Below are positions 28,206-35,681 of a stretch of 64,000 nucleotides of DNA, piece by piece. The translations under genes were made by a program, and so were the position numbers. Within the stretch, counting starts at the first letter, position 1, and each line of letters opens with the position of its first letter. The notes under the pieces are model-generated. The model was not told where the DNA came from. It worked only from the letters and a program-made list of their open reading frames with translations, and did not search any database. Origin of the DNA: an uncultured Lachnospiraceae bacterium (GTDB lineage Bacteria; Bacillota; Clostridia; Lachnospirales; Lachnospiraceae); assembly GCA_910589195.1 (NCBI GenBank), contig CAJUTC010000014.1:676-64675 (forward strand). The letters run 5' to 3'.

Positions 28206-28232
28206 TTAAGAAATAAAAAAAACTGCCGATAT
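28206..28232 (+). promoter_or_regulatory. Sigma-28 (SigD/FliA)-type promoter of the flagellin gene
   Basis: TTAA (28206-28209), 15-nt spacer, GCCGATAT (28225-28232) closely matches the Bacillus SigD consensus TAAA-N15-GCCGATAT. It predicts a leader of about 230 nt before the ATG at 28470. This is the expected promoter class for a late flagellar gene. Confidence 0.8.
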
Positions 28233-28253
28233 ATAAAATAATAGTTAGGCGGG

Positions 28254-28311
28254 TAAGCAAGCAGGCACCCCCCCGTAAGGAGGGAAACTGACTTGCTTAT
28301 TATTTTATTTA
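28254..28311 (+). promoter_or_regulatory. Hairpin with T-rich tail in the flagellin leader
   Basis: TAAGCAAG (28254-28261) pairs with CTTGCTTA (28292-28299); inside, a run of seven C (28268-28274) can pair with GGAGGG. ATTATTTTATTTATTT follows. It starts about 15 nt after the predicted transcription start, so it could be an attenuator or a 5' stabilising structure. Confidence 0.5.
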
Positions 28312-28469
28312 TTTGCGGTTTCGTTCTATCTAATGTACGAACCAAATTATATCTGGTGAAATTTAGTAGAATCAGTTTTATTGTAACGCTTGATTGTAAC
28401 ACGGATGCCGCAAAATCCGATAAAACCGATTAGCCAATCAGCAAATTTGCTCAATGGAGGTGAACCTGG

Positions 28470-30314
28470 ATGAAAATCCAACACAATATTTCTGCCATTA
28501 ATTCCCAGAGGATTATTTTTGCCACTAACCAGTCCATGTCCAAAAACTTAGAAACCCTCAGTTCCGGCTACCGGATTAACCGGGCCGGGGATGATTCGGC
28601 TGGTCTTGCCATATCAGAAGGGATGCGCGCGCAGATTACCGCTATGAATCAGGGGAAACGGAATACCCAAGATGGTATTTCCCTGGTTCAGACTGTAGAA
28701 GGCGCACTAACAGAAGTCCATTCCATGTTAAACCGTATGAAGGGAATGGCTGTGCAGGCTTCAAACGGCACTTATAATGAAGTTCAACGCGCTATGATGA
28801 ACTTAGAGCTTGATGCCTTAAAGGACGAAATATCCCGCATTGGCGAATCTACCAATTTCAGTGGCGTTCCTCTTTTTGCCAACGGCGGCACAAAAAAGGA
28901 TATTACCCTCACCTCCTTTTATGGCTGTACCCTGGATTTAACCAGTAATACAGTAACGGTAAACTATGCGGGAAGCGCTGGGCGGGCATCTTCCTCCAGC
29001 GGAGGGTATGATGATTTGGCAGAGAAAATCGCAACAGAATATGTGCCAAATGCCGTTGCCCAAATTTTGGATAACTTCTCTTTTTTAAAAAATGACATTG
29101 GATCGGATAAAATCGAGATGGAGCTTCGTGTTGAGTATGTTGACGGAGGCGGTGGCACACTGGCTTACGCCCAGGCATCCTTCTATCCTCAAGGACGGCC
29201 ATTTAATATGAAAATAACCGTAGATACCGGCGACTTTTCCGATGAATCCATAACAAGCGGCAGTGAAGCTGAAGAAGTTTTAAAATCTACAATCGCTCAT
29301 GAATTGATGCATTCCGTAATGCAGTATACGTTAACTGACGGTATGTTTGGACGAAATGGCCACGAAAAATTTCCTGAATGGTTTACAGAAGGAACGGCTC
29401 AGCTTGCAGGAGGAGGCTTTACTACAGGATGGAATTCCAAACTGGAACAGATTGCGAATCAGCTTAGCAATGGAAGCGATACGTCCCATGACACTGAGAT
29501 TGAACAGTATTTAAAATCGTATGACGTAAAAGACCGTCCTTATGGACATGGCTATTTAGCGGCTGCTTACATTGGCTATCTGGTTGGCGGAGGAACTGGG
29601 CAGCCGGTTACAGACGCAACCATTGCCAATGGCATCAATACGATTTTTAATGATTTGAAAACCAGCAACTCTTTATACGCTACTTTAAGCCAAAGAACCG
29701 GCGGCCTGATCCATGATGCTGCTTCTTTAGAAGCTTTATTTGATAATCCTCAAGCCGCTGGTTTGGTTGATTTTGTACGCCAGCTTTCTTTTGCTTCCAA
29801 GGGCGGCGCCGGTTCGGTAATTGCAGGTTCCCTGTCAGCAGGAGGAAGCTCTATTATCGGCTCTTCCGTTGCAAAAGATGATGCTCCTTTCTATGTAGGA
29901 AGCTGGTCCGTGGGAGCTGCCGGAAAAATCACCCTTTCTGTAGGTGGCCATGACCAGACGCTAGATGTAAACTTATTCCGCCTTGACAGCACAGGGTTAC
30001 GGATTTCAGACACGAATATCCTGACACTAGATGACGCTAACCAGGCAATTGAGCAAATTGACTCAGCGATTGATCGGGTCAGTGAAATGCGAAGCCATTA
30101 TGGTGCTGTTCAGAACCGTTTGGAGCATACCCTTTCCAACTTAAGCAATACCATTGAAAACATAACCGCCGCTGAATCCCGTATTCGGGATACCGATATG
30201 GCGTTTGCCATAACGGAACATGTCCGCAACCAGATTCTGCTTCAAAGCGGCCAGCATATGTTAGGGCAGGCAAACCAGGTTCCGGGAATGATCATCAGCC
30301 TTCTTGGTGCATAG
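28470..30314 (+). CDS. Flagellinolysin: flagellin with an inserted zinc metallopeptidase domain
   Basis: 614 aa. Residues 1-140 are the flagellin D0/D1 N-terminus (MKIQHNISAINSQR, LSSGYRINRAGDDSAGLAISE), and 520-614 the D0/D1 C-terminus (NQAIEQIDSAIDRVSEMRS to the end GMIISLLGA). Between them, instead of the usual variable D2/D3, lies a gluzincin-type peptidase: HELMH at 277-281 (two His ligands and catalytic Glu278) and a probable third ligand E307 in EWFTEGTAQ, followed by YGHGYLAAAYIGYL. This is the plan of the proteolytic flagellins described as flagellinolysins, which assemble into enzymatically active filaments. No signal peptide, as expected for flagellar export. Perfect GGAGGTGA before the ATG; sigma-28 promoter upstream; a zinc-ribbon gene follows after 23 nt. 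No other flagellar structural genes are in the window. Confidence 0.95.
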   Translation: MKIQHNISAINSQRIIFATNQSMSKNLETLSSGYRINRAGDDSAGLAISEGMRAQITAMNQGKRNTQDGISLVQTVEGALTEVHSMLNRMKGMAVQASNGTYNEVQRAMMNLELDALKDEISRIGESTNFSGVPLFANGGTKKDITLTSFYGCTLDLTSNTVTVNYAGSAGRASSSSGGYDDLAEKIATEYVPNAVAQILDNFSFLKNDIGSDKIEMELRVEYVDGGGGTLAYAQASFYPQGRPFNMKITVDTGDFSDESITSGSEAEEVLKSTIAHELMHSVMQYTLTDGMFGRNGHEKFPEWFTEGTAQLAGGGFTTGWNSKLEQIANQLSNGSDTSHDTEIEQYLKSYDVKDRPYGHGYLAAAYIGYLVGGGTGQPVTDATIANGINTIFNDLKTSNSLYATLSQRTGGLIHDAASLEALFDNPQAAGLVDFVRQLSFASKGGAGSVIAGSLSAGGSSIIGSSVAKDDAPFYVGSWSVGAAGKITLSVGGHDQTLDVNLFRLDSTGLRISDTNILTLDDANQAIEQIDSAIDRVSEMRSHYGAVQNRLEHTLSNLSNTIENITAAESRIRDTDMAFAITEHVRNQILLQSGQHMLGQANQVPGMIISLLGA

Positions 30315-30337
30315 GCTGGAAAATAGGAGAATTACAT

Positions 30338-30715
30338 ATGGGAATGATTCAAGAATACCAATGCCCTTCCTGTAACGAAATCTGGAAGGTTGCCACAGGC
30401 CATGGCTTTATCCATGGCTCCTTTGAGCGGGTGTTGGAAGTATTTCCCGCAAATATCCAAGCCAAAATTTTAAAAGACGCGAACGGGGACAAGGATCCGC
30501 TTTTCCAGTTTCACTACCGCCCGGCTCTTTGCAGAGATTGTCATTCGATTGTAGCTGTGCCCGTTTTCCGGTTTTTGGAACACAGCGGCGTTTATGTAAC
30601 TGGATGCCCAAAGTGCGGCAGCATAACAGAATTAATTGAAGATAACCGTTCCATTACATGTCCAAAATGCGGGAAAGGATCCTTATCCACTGAAGAAATT
30701 GGATGCTGGGATTAA
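30338..30715 (+). CDS. Small double zinc-ribbon protein, cotranscribed with flagellinolysin
   Basis: 125 aa, no recognised family. Eight cysteines occur as four CxxC pairs: CPSC near residue 10, CRDC near 67, CPKC near 93 and CPKC near 107, enough for two zinc ribbons. No signal peptide or TM segment, so cytoplasmic. It starts 23 nt after the flagellinolysin stop, with a GGAG upstream and no terminator between, and the shared terminator follows at 30818. Zinc handling or a flagellin-specific chaperone role is conceivable but purely from context. Confidence 0.75.
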   Translation: MGMIQEYQCPSCNEIWKVATGHGFIHGSFERVLEVFPANIQAKILKDANGDKDPLFQFHYRPALCRDCHSIVAVPVFRFLEHSGVYVTGCPKCGSITELIEDNRSITCPKCGKGSLSTEEIGCWD

Positions 30716-30817
30716 ATTCGCGTTTTTGGTCTGTACCGCAAACACGTATCGCCCCATTTTAAAGCGTGCTTGAACATATTCTAAAATAAGATAATCGGTT
30801 AAATACTCTCTAAAAGA

Positions 30818-30907
30818 GGGATGCTGTAAACCGTAATTCTGACTGTATACGGGATTAATAATGATAATCATCCCAACACCACAGAATTCCCGTTTTTGCA
30901 GCATCCC
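30818..30907 (+). terminator. Long-stem terminator after the flagellinolysin operon (palindrome B)
   Basis: GGGATGCTGTAAA pairs with TTTTTGCAGCATCCC and is followed by TTTTA. Inside, ACGGGA pairs with TCCCGT. Length 90 nt; the ends match the ilvC terminator at 6986-7075. Confidence 0.65.
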
Positions 30908-31077
30908 TTTTACGTTTTCCCTGTCTTTAGCATTTAGAATTCACATCATTTTTTCTCTTACATATGTTATAGTACAAGCAAATGATCCTGTTCCACTTCC
31001 AAATTCTTCCATCATATCAAAACAATTTACCTTGCTTTGTTCGCTAAAAATAATTAAAAATAATTTTCATTTATGTG

Positions 31078-31107
31078 TTTACAAAAGGGGAAGAAATGGT
31101 GTACAAT
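31078..31107 (+). promoter_or_regulatory. Predicted promoter of the SGNH lipoprotein gene
   Basis: TTTACA, 18-nt spacer, TACAAT, about 120 nt before the ATG at 31226. The interval 30908-31077 shows nothing else. Confidence 0.5.
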
Positions 31108-31225
31108 AGTGGTAATAATAATTAAGTTGTCAATTGTTTTTTAGTAAGCGGAGGTATTTTTCATCAGTTATCAATGACATCAGTATTTTTCTGAATTTTA
31201 TCAACATAGAATGGAGGACTTGATT

Positions 31226-32047
31226 ATGAGAAAAATCAGTAAGATGGCAGTGATACTTTTCATTACAGCAGCTTTAACCGGCTGTCTGTCCACCCACGCT
31301 GAAAATTCGGCAACGCACATGGATTTTCAGGAACAGGTAGAATGGAAAACGCCCGACCCGGCTGCAAGTGCCCGACCCAGGATTTTATTTGTGGGTAACA
31401 GCCACACGTTCTATAACAACCTATCTCGCGTATTTGTAAACATTGCAGATGCCACGGGGCATAAAAGTGATGTATACGAAATATCGCAGGGATATTACTC
31501 ACTGAAACAGTTTTCAGATCCCAATGATAAAGCAGGTTCTATGTTGAACCAGATACTAACTGGAAAGGAATGGGACTTTGTGATACTGCAAGAAAATACC
31601 AGTATCGCCCTCTCTTCTTCTGCCGAAGAGGATATGTTTCCATACGCCCGTACCCTAGATGAAAAAGTGAAAGCGGCAGGAGGCCAGACAGCTTTCTTAA
31701 TGACCTGGGCGCCAAAGAATGGAATTAAAACCGGATTGAAGCAGCATACTGTGACAGAAGCCCAGTCTATGCTTGCCGGAAACTACATTTCTATTTCCCA
31801 GGAACTGGATGATTTACTGATTCCGGCAGGTGTGGGCTTTATGCGTTGCATGGACGCTTATCCGGAAATCGAGCTGTGGGATGCAGACGGACAGCATCCC
31901 TCCCCTGCTGGTACTTATCTTACAGCATGTACTATTTACTCTGTAATTTTCCAGGAATCGCCAGAAAATTGTTCCTACACTGGTGATTTGGAGCCTGAGC
32001 TGGCTTCTAAGCTGCAAAAAATCGCGGCGGACATGATTTTACAGTAA
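31226..32047 (+). CDS. SGNH/GDSL-like hydrolase lipoprotein
   Basis: 273 aa. The start at 31226 (MRKISKMAVI) is preferred over the ATG at 31211 because GGAGG falls inside the latter's codons. A lipobox ALTGC puts the lipidated Cys at residue 20. The mature protein has SGNH blocks: FVGNSHTFYNN with the likely nucleophile Ser59, ILQENTS, and the C-terminal DGQHPSPAGTYL with Asp and His. This fits the DUF4886-like branch of SGNH hydrolases, probably an extracellular esterase or deacetylase acting on a glycan. Substrate unknown. Confidence 0.8.
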   Translation: MRKISKMAVILFITAALTGCLSTHAENSATHMDFQEQVEWKTPDPAASARPRILFVGNSHTFYNNLSRVFVNIADATGHKSDVYEISQGYYSLKQFSDPNDKAGSMLNQILTGKEWDFVILQENTSIALSSSAEEDMFPYARTLDEKVKAAGGQTAFLMTWAPKNGIKTGLKQHTVTEAQSMLAGNYISISQELDDLLIPAGVGFMRCMDAYPEIELWDADGQHPSPAGTYLTACTIYSVIFQESPENCSYTGDLEPELASKLQKIAADMILQ

Positions 32048-32113
32048 CCTCTATATCATTTGAAGTGCTATCAGGAATGAAAGGGGTTACTGTAAATCTT
32101 CCGGGGAATGTGT

Positions 32114-32156
32114 GGAAAACGGATATGGATGAAGTCACTTTATGACGCCGTTTTCC
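32114..32156 (+). terminator. Hairpin terminator after the SGNH gene
   Basis: GGAAAACGG pairs with CCGTTTTCC (9 bp) followed by CCTT; the T content is in the stem end. It lies 67 nt after the stop. Confidence 0.5.
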
Positions 32157-32330
32157 CCTTCTCAGCGCCGATGGCGCCCAGCTTTTGCAGTATTATGTCC
32201 TGCCAGGCACTCTCTGCAGGAAATGGGACCACCCCCGCAAGCAGACGCTTTTTCAAAGGGAGCGCCTGCTGCACGCCGAAAATAACTAGGATCACGCATA
32301 TTCGGCGGCGGATTACATGGATGGTATGAG

Positions 32331-32424
32331 GGCTGTCGCAAAATTTGGAAATCCTGCAAAATATGGTTGAAGTTTGCCGAACTACCGTACTGTATTTTGT
32401 GAAAATCTTCCGTTTTGCGGCAGC
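32331..32424 (+). terminator. Long palindrome C between convergent SGNH and TasA-like genes
   Basis: GCTGTCGCAAAA pairs with TTTTGCGGCAGC and TTTTT follows on the plus strand. The 94-nt element ends 7 nt before the stop of the TasA-like gene. Between it and the upstream hairpin, 32157-32330 is GC-rich with short inverted repeats and no gene. Confidence 0.55.
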
Positions 32425-32430
32425 TTTTTA

Positions 32431-33207
32431 TCAGTCCTGACCAGATTGATTATGGTAAGCGTTCCATGCCTGTTCCGGACTGTCAAATCCACCAGACTGA
32501 ATTGCTTTAAAGTCTACATGGATAAACTCTGTGCTTTCGTCGATTTGGCCTCCTGTTACATTGGCAAAGGTAACTTTATGGAACAATGGCGGGATATCCT
32601 GGCCGGCTGGTACCGGGATTTCTTTCCATCCGCCTCCGGTATAGATATACTCATAGATATGATATCCATCTTTTTCTTCCGGCTCACTTGAAAGCAGCCT
32701 CATTCCAGAATCCGGATTTAATTCATACGTAAACAGTTCGGTATCTGCCTCTTGTCCTCCATAGTTCAAATTGCCGTCTTCATCCGCAGTAACAACCCGG
32801 GCTACCGGAATGGTTACGGTCATCCTTAGATACGCATCGTTTTTACTGTTATTTTTAATTGCCGGATCCTTGGGAATCTCTTTTCCTGCATACATATCTT
32901 TTGCTTCGTTTATCCCTAACGCATCCGAAGGGGTAGCATTAGAAGACGACGCATAACTGCCGTCAGGAAGTTCTCCATCCCAGTTTGTTTCATAAAGGTT
33001 AAAATCCACCTTTCCTACGGTAAACTTATTTTCGGCTGCCTCATAGTCTGTCATGTATGCCAAGGTCCCGCCTAAGCTTAAAATGGCAATCAGGCATATG
33101 GCTGCCAAAATCTTAATTTTCTGTTTCATCTTTTTCTTTGGATTTTGAGTGTTCTCACTTTTGTTTTCCTCATTTTCCTGCATTACTGCCTGTTTTTCTT
33201 TTTCCAT
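32431..33207 (-). CDS. SipW-dependent TasA/camelysin-like secreted protein
   Basis: 258 aa. After a 30-residue charged N-terminal tail comes a signal segment (KIKILAAICLIAILSLGG) and the motif TLAYMTDYEAAENKFTVGKV, the typical SipW-type cleavage region followed by the first strand of TasA/CalY-like proteins. The rest is beta-rich and acidic. In Bacillus, TasA is processed by SipW and forms matrix fibres. The SipW-type peptidase is encoded 105 nt upstream on the same strand. GGAGG precedes the ATG. Assembly into fibres here is inference. Confidence 0.85.
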   Translation of the reverse strand: MEKEKQAVMQENEENKSENTQNPKKKMKQKIKILAAICLIAILSLGGTLAYMTDYEAAENKFTVGKVDFNLYETNWDGELPDGSYASSSNATPSDALGINEAKDMYAGKEIPKDPAIKNNSKNDAYLRMTVTIPVARVVTADEDGNLNYGGQEADTELFTYELNPDSGMRLLSSEPEEKDGYHIYEYIYTGGGWKEIPVPAGQDIPPLFHKVTFANVTGGQIDESTEFIHVDFKAIQSGGFDSPEQAWNAYHNQSGQD

Positions 33208-33312
33208 TCATACCTTCCTCCTTCTATTCTTTTTGTTTTGGTTCATGAAATCATCTTCACTTTTCCGCCTTCTTAACGGTTTTCTTCCGGCAAAAAGGCT
33301 TATTTTTTAATT

Positions 33313-33711
33313 TTAACGAAGAAGCAGATAACCGATTCCCGGAATATGAAACCGGACTTTTCCCTGGATCTCTTCCAGCAAAAGAGGTTTTGGATCGCTC
33401 ACCTGATTCCCATCTCCTTTCGTGATTGCTGTGCCCTTTTCCAAATCTACAGACACGATTCTGTGAGTCACCATCGCCTCTCCTGTCTGAAAGCAGACGA
33501 TATCTCCTGGTGAAACCAGTTCCTCAGGTTTGTACTGGCTGACATAAATGACACTCCCTACTGCTATGGTTGGTTCCATACTGCTGCTTTTTACCACATA
33601 GGCCTTCATGTGGAATGCTTTCGGAAGCCACACCGCTGCCGCTAAAAGGATAGCCGCTGCCAATAACAAATTTACAAACCATCTGGATGTGCATTGCAAT
33701 GCTTTTTTCAT
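33313..33711 (-). CDS. sipW: SipW-type (ER-like) signal peptidase I
   Basis: 132 aa. One N-terminal TM helix (residues about 11-30), then the catalytic Ser44 in SSSMEPTI. The general base is His83 (VTHRIVSV) where ordinary bacterial SPases have Lys, the hallmark of the archaeal/ER and SipW branch; GDGN near residue 100 completes the site. It should process the TasA-like protein just downstream. AGGAGG precedes the ATG; the sigma-like gene lies 49 nt upstream. Confidence 0.92.
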   Translation of the reverse strand: MKKALQCTSRWFVNLLLAAAILLAAAVWLPKAFHMKAYVVKSSSMEPTIAVGSVIYVSQYKPEELVSPGDIVCFQTGEAMVTHRIVSVDLEKGTAITKGDGNQVSDPKPLLLEEIQGKVRFHIPGIGYLLLR

Positions 33712-33760
33712 GTTATCTCCTCCTTCTACTATTCATCCGACAAACCGAACGTATGTACGA

Positions 33761-34168
33761 TTATCTTTCTAAACTTTTTCTCAGCTTTTTTAAAAGCCTT
33801 TGATGGCGTGCCTGAAGAGTCGTCACCGGGATCCCCTTTGCTTTTGCGAACCCACGAAGGGAATCCCCATATACGTAGAGGCGGCAAAGAAGTTCCCGAT
33901 CACCTTGGCTCAGCTCATTTATGCTGGCTTTCAGCCCTTCTAACAGCCAATGCCGCTCTGCCTCATCCTCCACCGATTCTGCCATTGGATCCGAAAACAT
34001 ATCGCTGCCATTCATTTCTTCTGTATCCAAAGCATCATAGAAAAACGTTTTATTTCTGTAATCCCCTTCTTTAAAATACCGCTCTTTTCTGGTTCCCTGA
34101 CAATATACTTTATAAATCTCTTCTGTAACAGGAACCTGCATGTTCCCGACTTTAATATAATAGTCCAT
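33761..34168 (-). CDS. Sigma-70 region 4-like regulator of the SipW module
   Basis: 135 aa from the ATG at 34168 (MDYYIKVG), which has AAAGGAA upstream; an earlier in-frame ATG at 34246 has no such site. Residues about 75-130 (ASINELSQGDRELLCRLYVYGDSL, VTTLQARHQRLLKKLRKSL) form an HTH like sigma region 4. Region 2 is not recognisable, so it is probably a sigma-like activator or an unusual ECF sigma rather than a standard one. It is the first gene of the three-gene unit with sipW and the TasA-like gene, which suggests control of that unit. Confidence 0.75.
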   Translation of the reverse strand: MDYYIKVGNMQVPVTEEIYKVYCQGTRKERYFKEGDYRNKTFFYDALDTEEMNGSDMFSDPMAESVEDEAERHWLLEGLKASINELSQGDRELLCRLYVYGDSLRGFAKAKGIPVTTLQARHQRLLKKLRKSLER

Positions 34169-34380
34169 GTCACCATTCCTTTCTGGTTTTATTTCCAGGT
34201 TCTCCCTTTTACTGCCGTAAACGTATCTGAGCAAGATTTCAGGCATCCTGTACCATATTATTTTAAAAATTCTTACATAGAGCGCTCTATTTCGAACATA
34301 TGTTCTTTTTTAGACTAGCAAAGGTACTGGAATTTGTCAATAAATATTTTATCCTGTGTTATTTTGTTTTTGTCAAATGA

Positions 34381-34388
34381 GCCGATAT
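34381..34388 (+). promoter_or_regulatory. Sigma-28-like -10 element before the coiled-coil gene
   Basis: GCCGATAT followed by ATAAA is identical over this stretch to the flagellin promoter at 28225. The -35 region 15 nt upstream is T-rich without a clear TAAA, so this is weaker evidence than at the flagellin. Confidence 0.5.
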
Positions 34389-34499
34389 ATAAAGCATACG
34401 GATAGGATGGTAGTAACCGCTTTTGCATACTCGTTATACAGTTCCATAAAGTTGGAATGCAATCGTAGAGAACACGCATAAATGGAAAGGAGGGATTTC

Positions 34500-35345
34500 A
34501 TGAAAGTTACTGCAAGAAACTGGCAGACTGCCACAAGCTCATTATTGTATCAGTCTGTACCACAAACAAATGACAATACGGACGTAGGAACAAAGGCTAC
34601 AGAAGGATTAAGCGAATCGCAGGAAACTGCTGCCGCCGACAAAACTGCCCAGACCGTTTCCCAAACAAGCCAAAAAGAAGATCGTAATTCAAATGATACG
34701 AAAGCATCAAAAGAGGAGAACGAGCTTGCCATGCTAAATCGTTTGGCAGAGTCCCTCTCCTCCCAAAATTCAAAAAAGAGCAACAAAAACAATTATAATT
34801 TGTCCTCTTCCAAGCCGGAGGATACTGTAGGAGGGCTTGCCGCTTTACTTGCCCGGTCAGAAACCCGTTTTGATGTACTGCAGGTTTCCGGAAAAGCTAT
34901 GCGGGCATTGGCAAACTTAAAAATGTCTTATATGGCTTCTGACGGCGATCAGGCAAAAAAAATTGCCCGGACAATCAAACGGATGGAAAAATTGATCAAG
35001 CGGATCCAGAAAAAACTGCAGCATTTAAGCAAAGAAGAACAATTAGATCGGCAGCGGCAGCGGGCAGAAAAGAGGCAAGAACAAGAAAAGGCGAAGGAAA
35101 TCGAAAAGGAACTTCAAGCCAGAAAGAAAAAACGGCGCAGGGACGAACGGGATTATGCCCGTAAACAACTGTCAGAAGATGAGAAAAATGAGCAGAGCGA
35201 TATGCTCTCCTCTATGATTGATTCTGGAGCTGTAGCATCCGCTCCCCAGCTTTCAGATGTAATTGATACAGGCGGGGTGGATGCCGGAGGGATTGATTTG
35301 TCGGTTTCCTCTTTTGAAAGCGTTTCAATTGATATGCTGGTATAA
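34500..35345 (+). CDS. Coiled-coil protein of unknown function, possible flagellar-regulon member
   Basis: 281 aa from the ATG at 34500 (MKVTARNWQTATSS); AAGGAGGG lies just upstream, and the earlier ATG at 34482 lacks this site. Residues about 15-110 are polar, rich in Ser, Thr, Gln, Lys and Glu. Residues about 140-235 form a strongly charged helix or coiled coil (KKIARTIKRMEKLIKRIQKKLQ, then many RQ/EK repeats). No signal peptide or TM segment. Family not recognised. A sigma-28-like element upstream ties it to motility by inference only; the domain plan is loosely reminiscent of flagellar accessory proteins, but I would not name it. Confidence 0.75.
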   Translation: MKVTARNWQTATSSLLYQSVPQTNDNTDVGTKATEGLSESQETAAADKTAQTVSQTSQKEDRNSNDTKASKEENELAMLNRLAESLSSQNSKKSNKNNYNLSSSKPEDTVGGLAALLARSETRFDVLQVSGKAMRALANLKMSYMASDGDQAKKIARTIKRMEKLIKRIQKKLQHLSKEEQLDRQRQRAEKRQEQEKAKEIEKELQARKKKRRRDERDYARKQLSEDEKNEQSDMLSSMIDSGAVASAPQLSDVIDTGGVDAGGIDLSVSSFESVSIDMLV

Positions 35346-35385
35346 TAAAAATACTTGTGAAATCGTTATTTCCGCCTGATAACCA

Positions 35386-35434
35386 GATACCTGCGGTGCA
35401 CAAGGGCATACACGCTCTTTACACCGCGGGTATC
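35386..35434. terminator. Palindrome after the coiled-coil gene
   Basis: GATACCTGCGGTG pairs with CACCGCGGGTATC (13 bp, one G-U) around a 23-nt loop, 41 nt after the stop. T-run poor. Confidence 0.45.
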
Positions 35435-35458
35435 ATCTTCTCAAAACCATTGAAAACT

Positions 35459-35555
35459 AAAAATGCCGCAAGCCACAGATAGACCAGCATCTTGTGAAGC
35501 TATTCGGCAGCGAATCAAAGATATAAGGCGAAGTTTCCGGCTTTTCGGCATTTTT
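35459..35555. terminator. Long palindrome D between convergent genes
   Basis: AAAAATGCCGCAAGCC pairs imperfectly with GGCTTTTCGGCATTTTT; length 97 nt, with A and T tracts at both ends suitable for both directions. It lies between the convergent coiled-coil and EFR1 genes. Confidence 0.55.
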
Positions 35556-35681
35556 AAGTTTAACCTGATTTCTATTTCTTGTTCAAAAACAGTCCCGATT
35601 TCTCCATGCTCAAGAATCCCTTTTTCTTCCAAAAGCGTTCTCATTTGTAACCTGACATTCGATATAGAACCAGGTAATTAC

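Noticed and set aside
27834..28469. tRNA-Ser as the attachment site of a genomic island holding the flagellinolysin region
   Set aside because: No integrase is adjacent and I found no second copy of the tRNA 3' end in the window.
35441..35644. 67-codon minus-strand frame
   Set aside because: It lies across the long palindrome at 35459-35555 and has no ribosome binding site.
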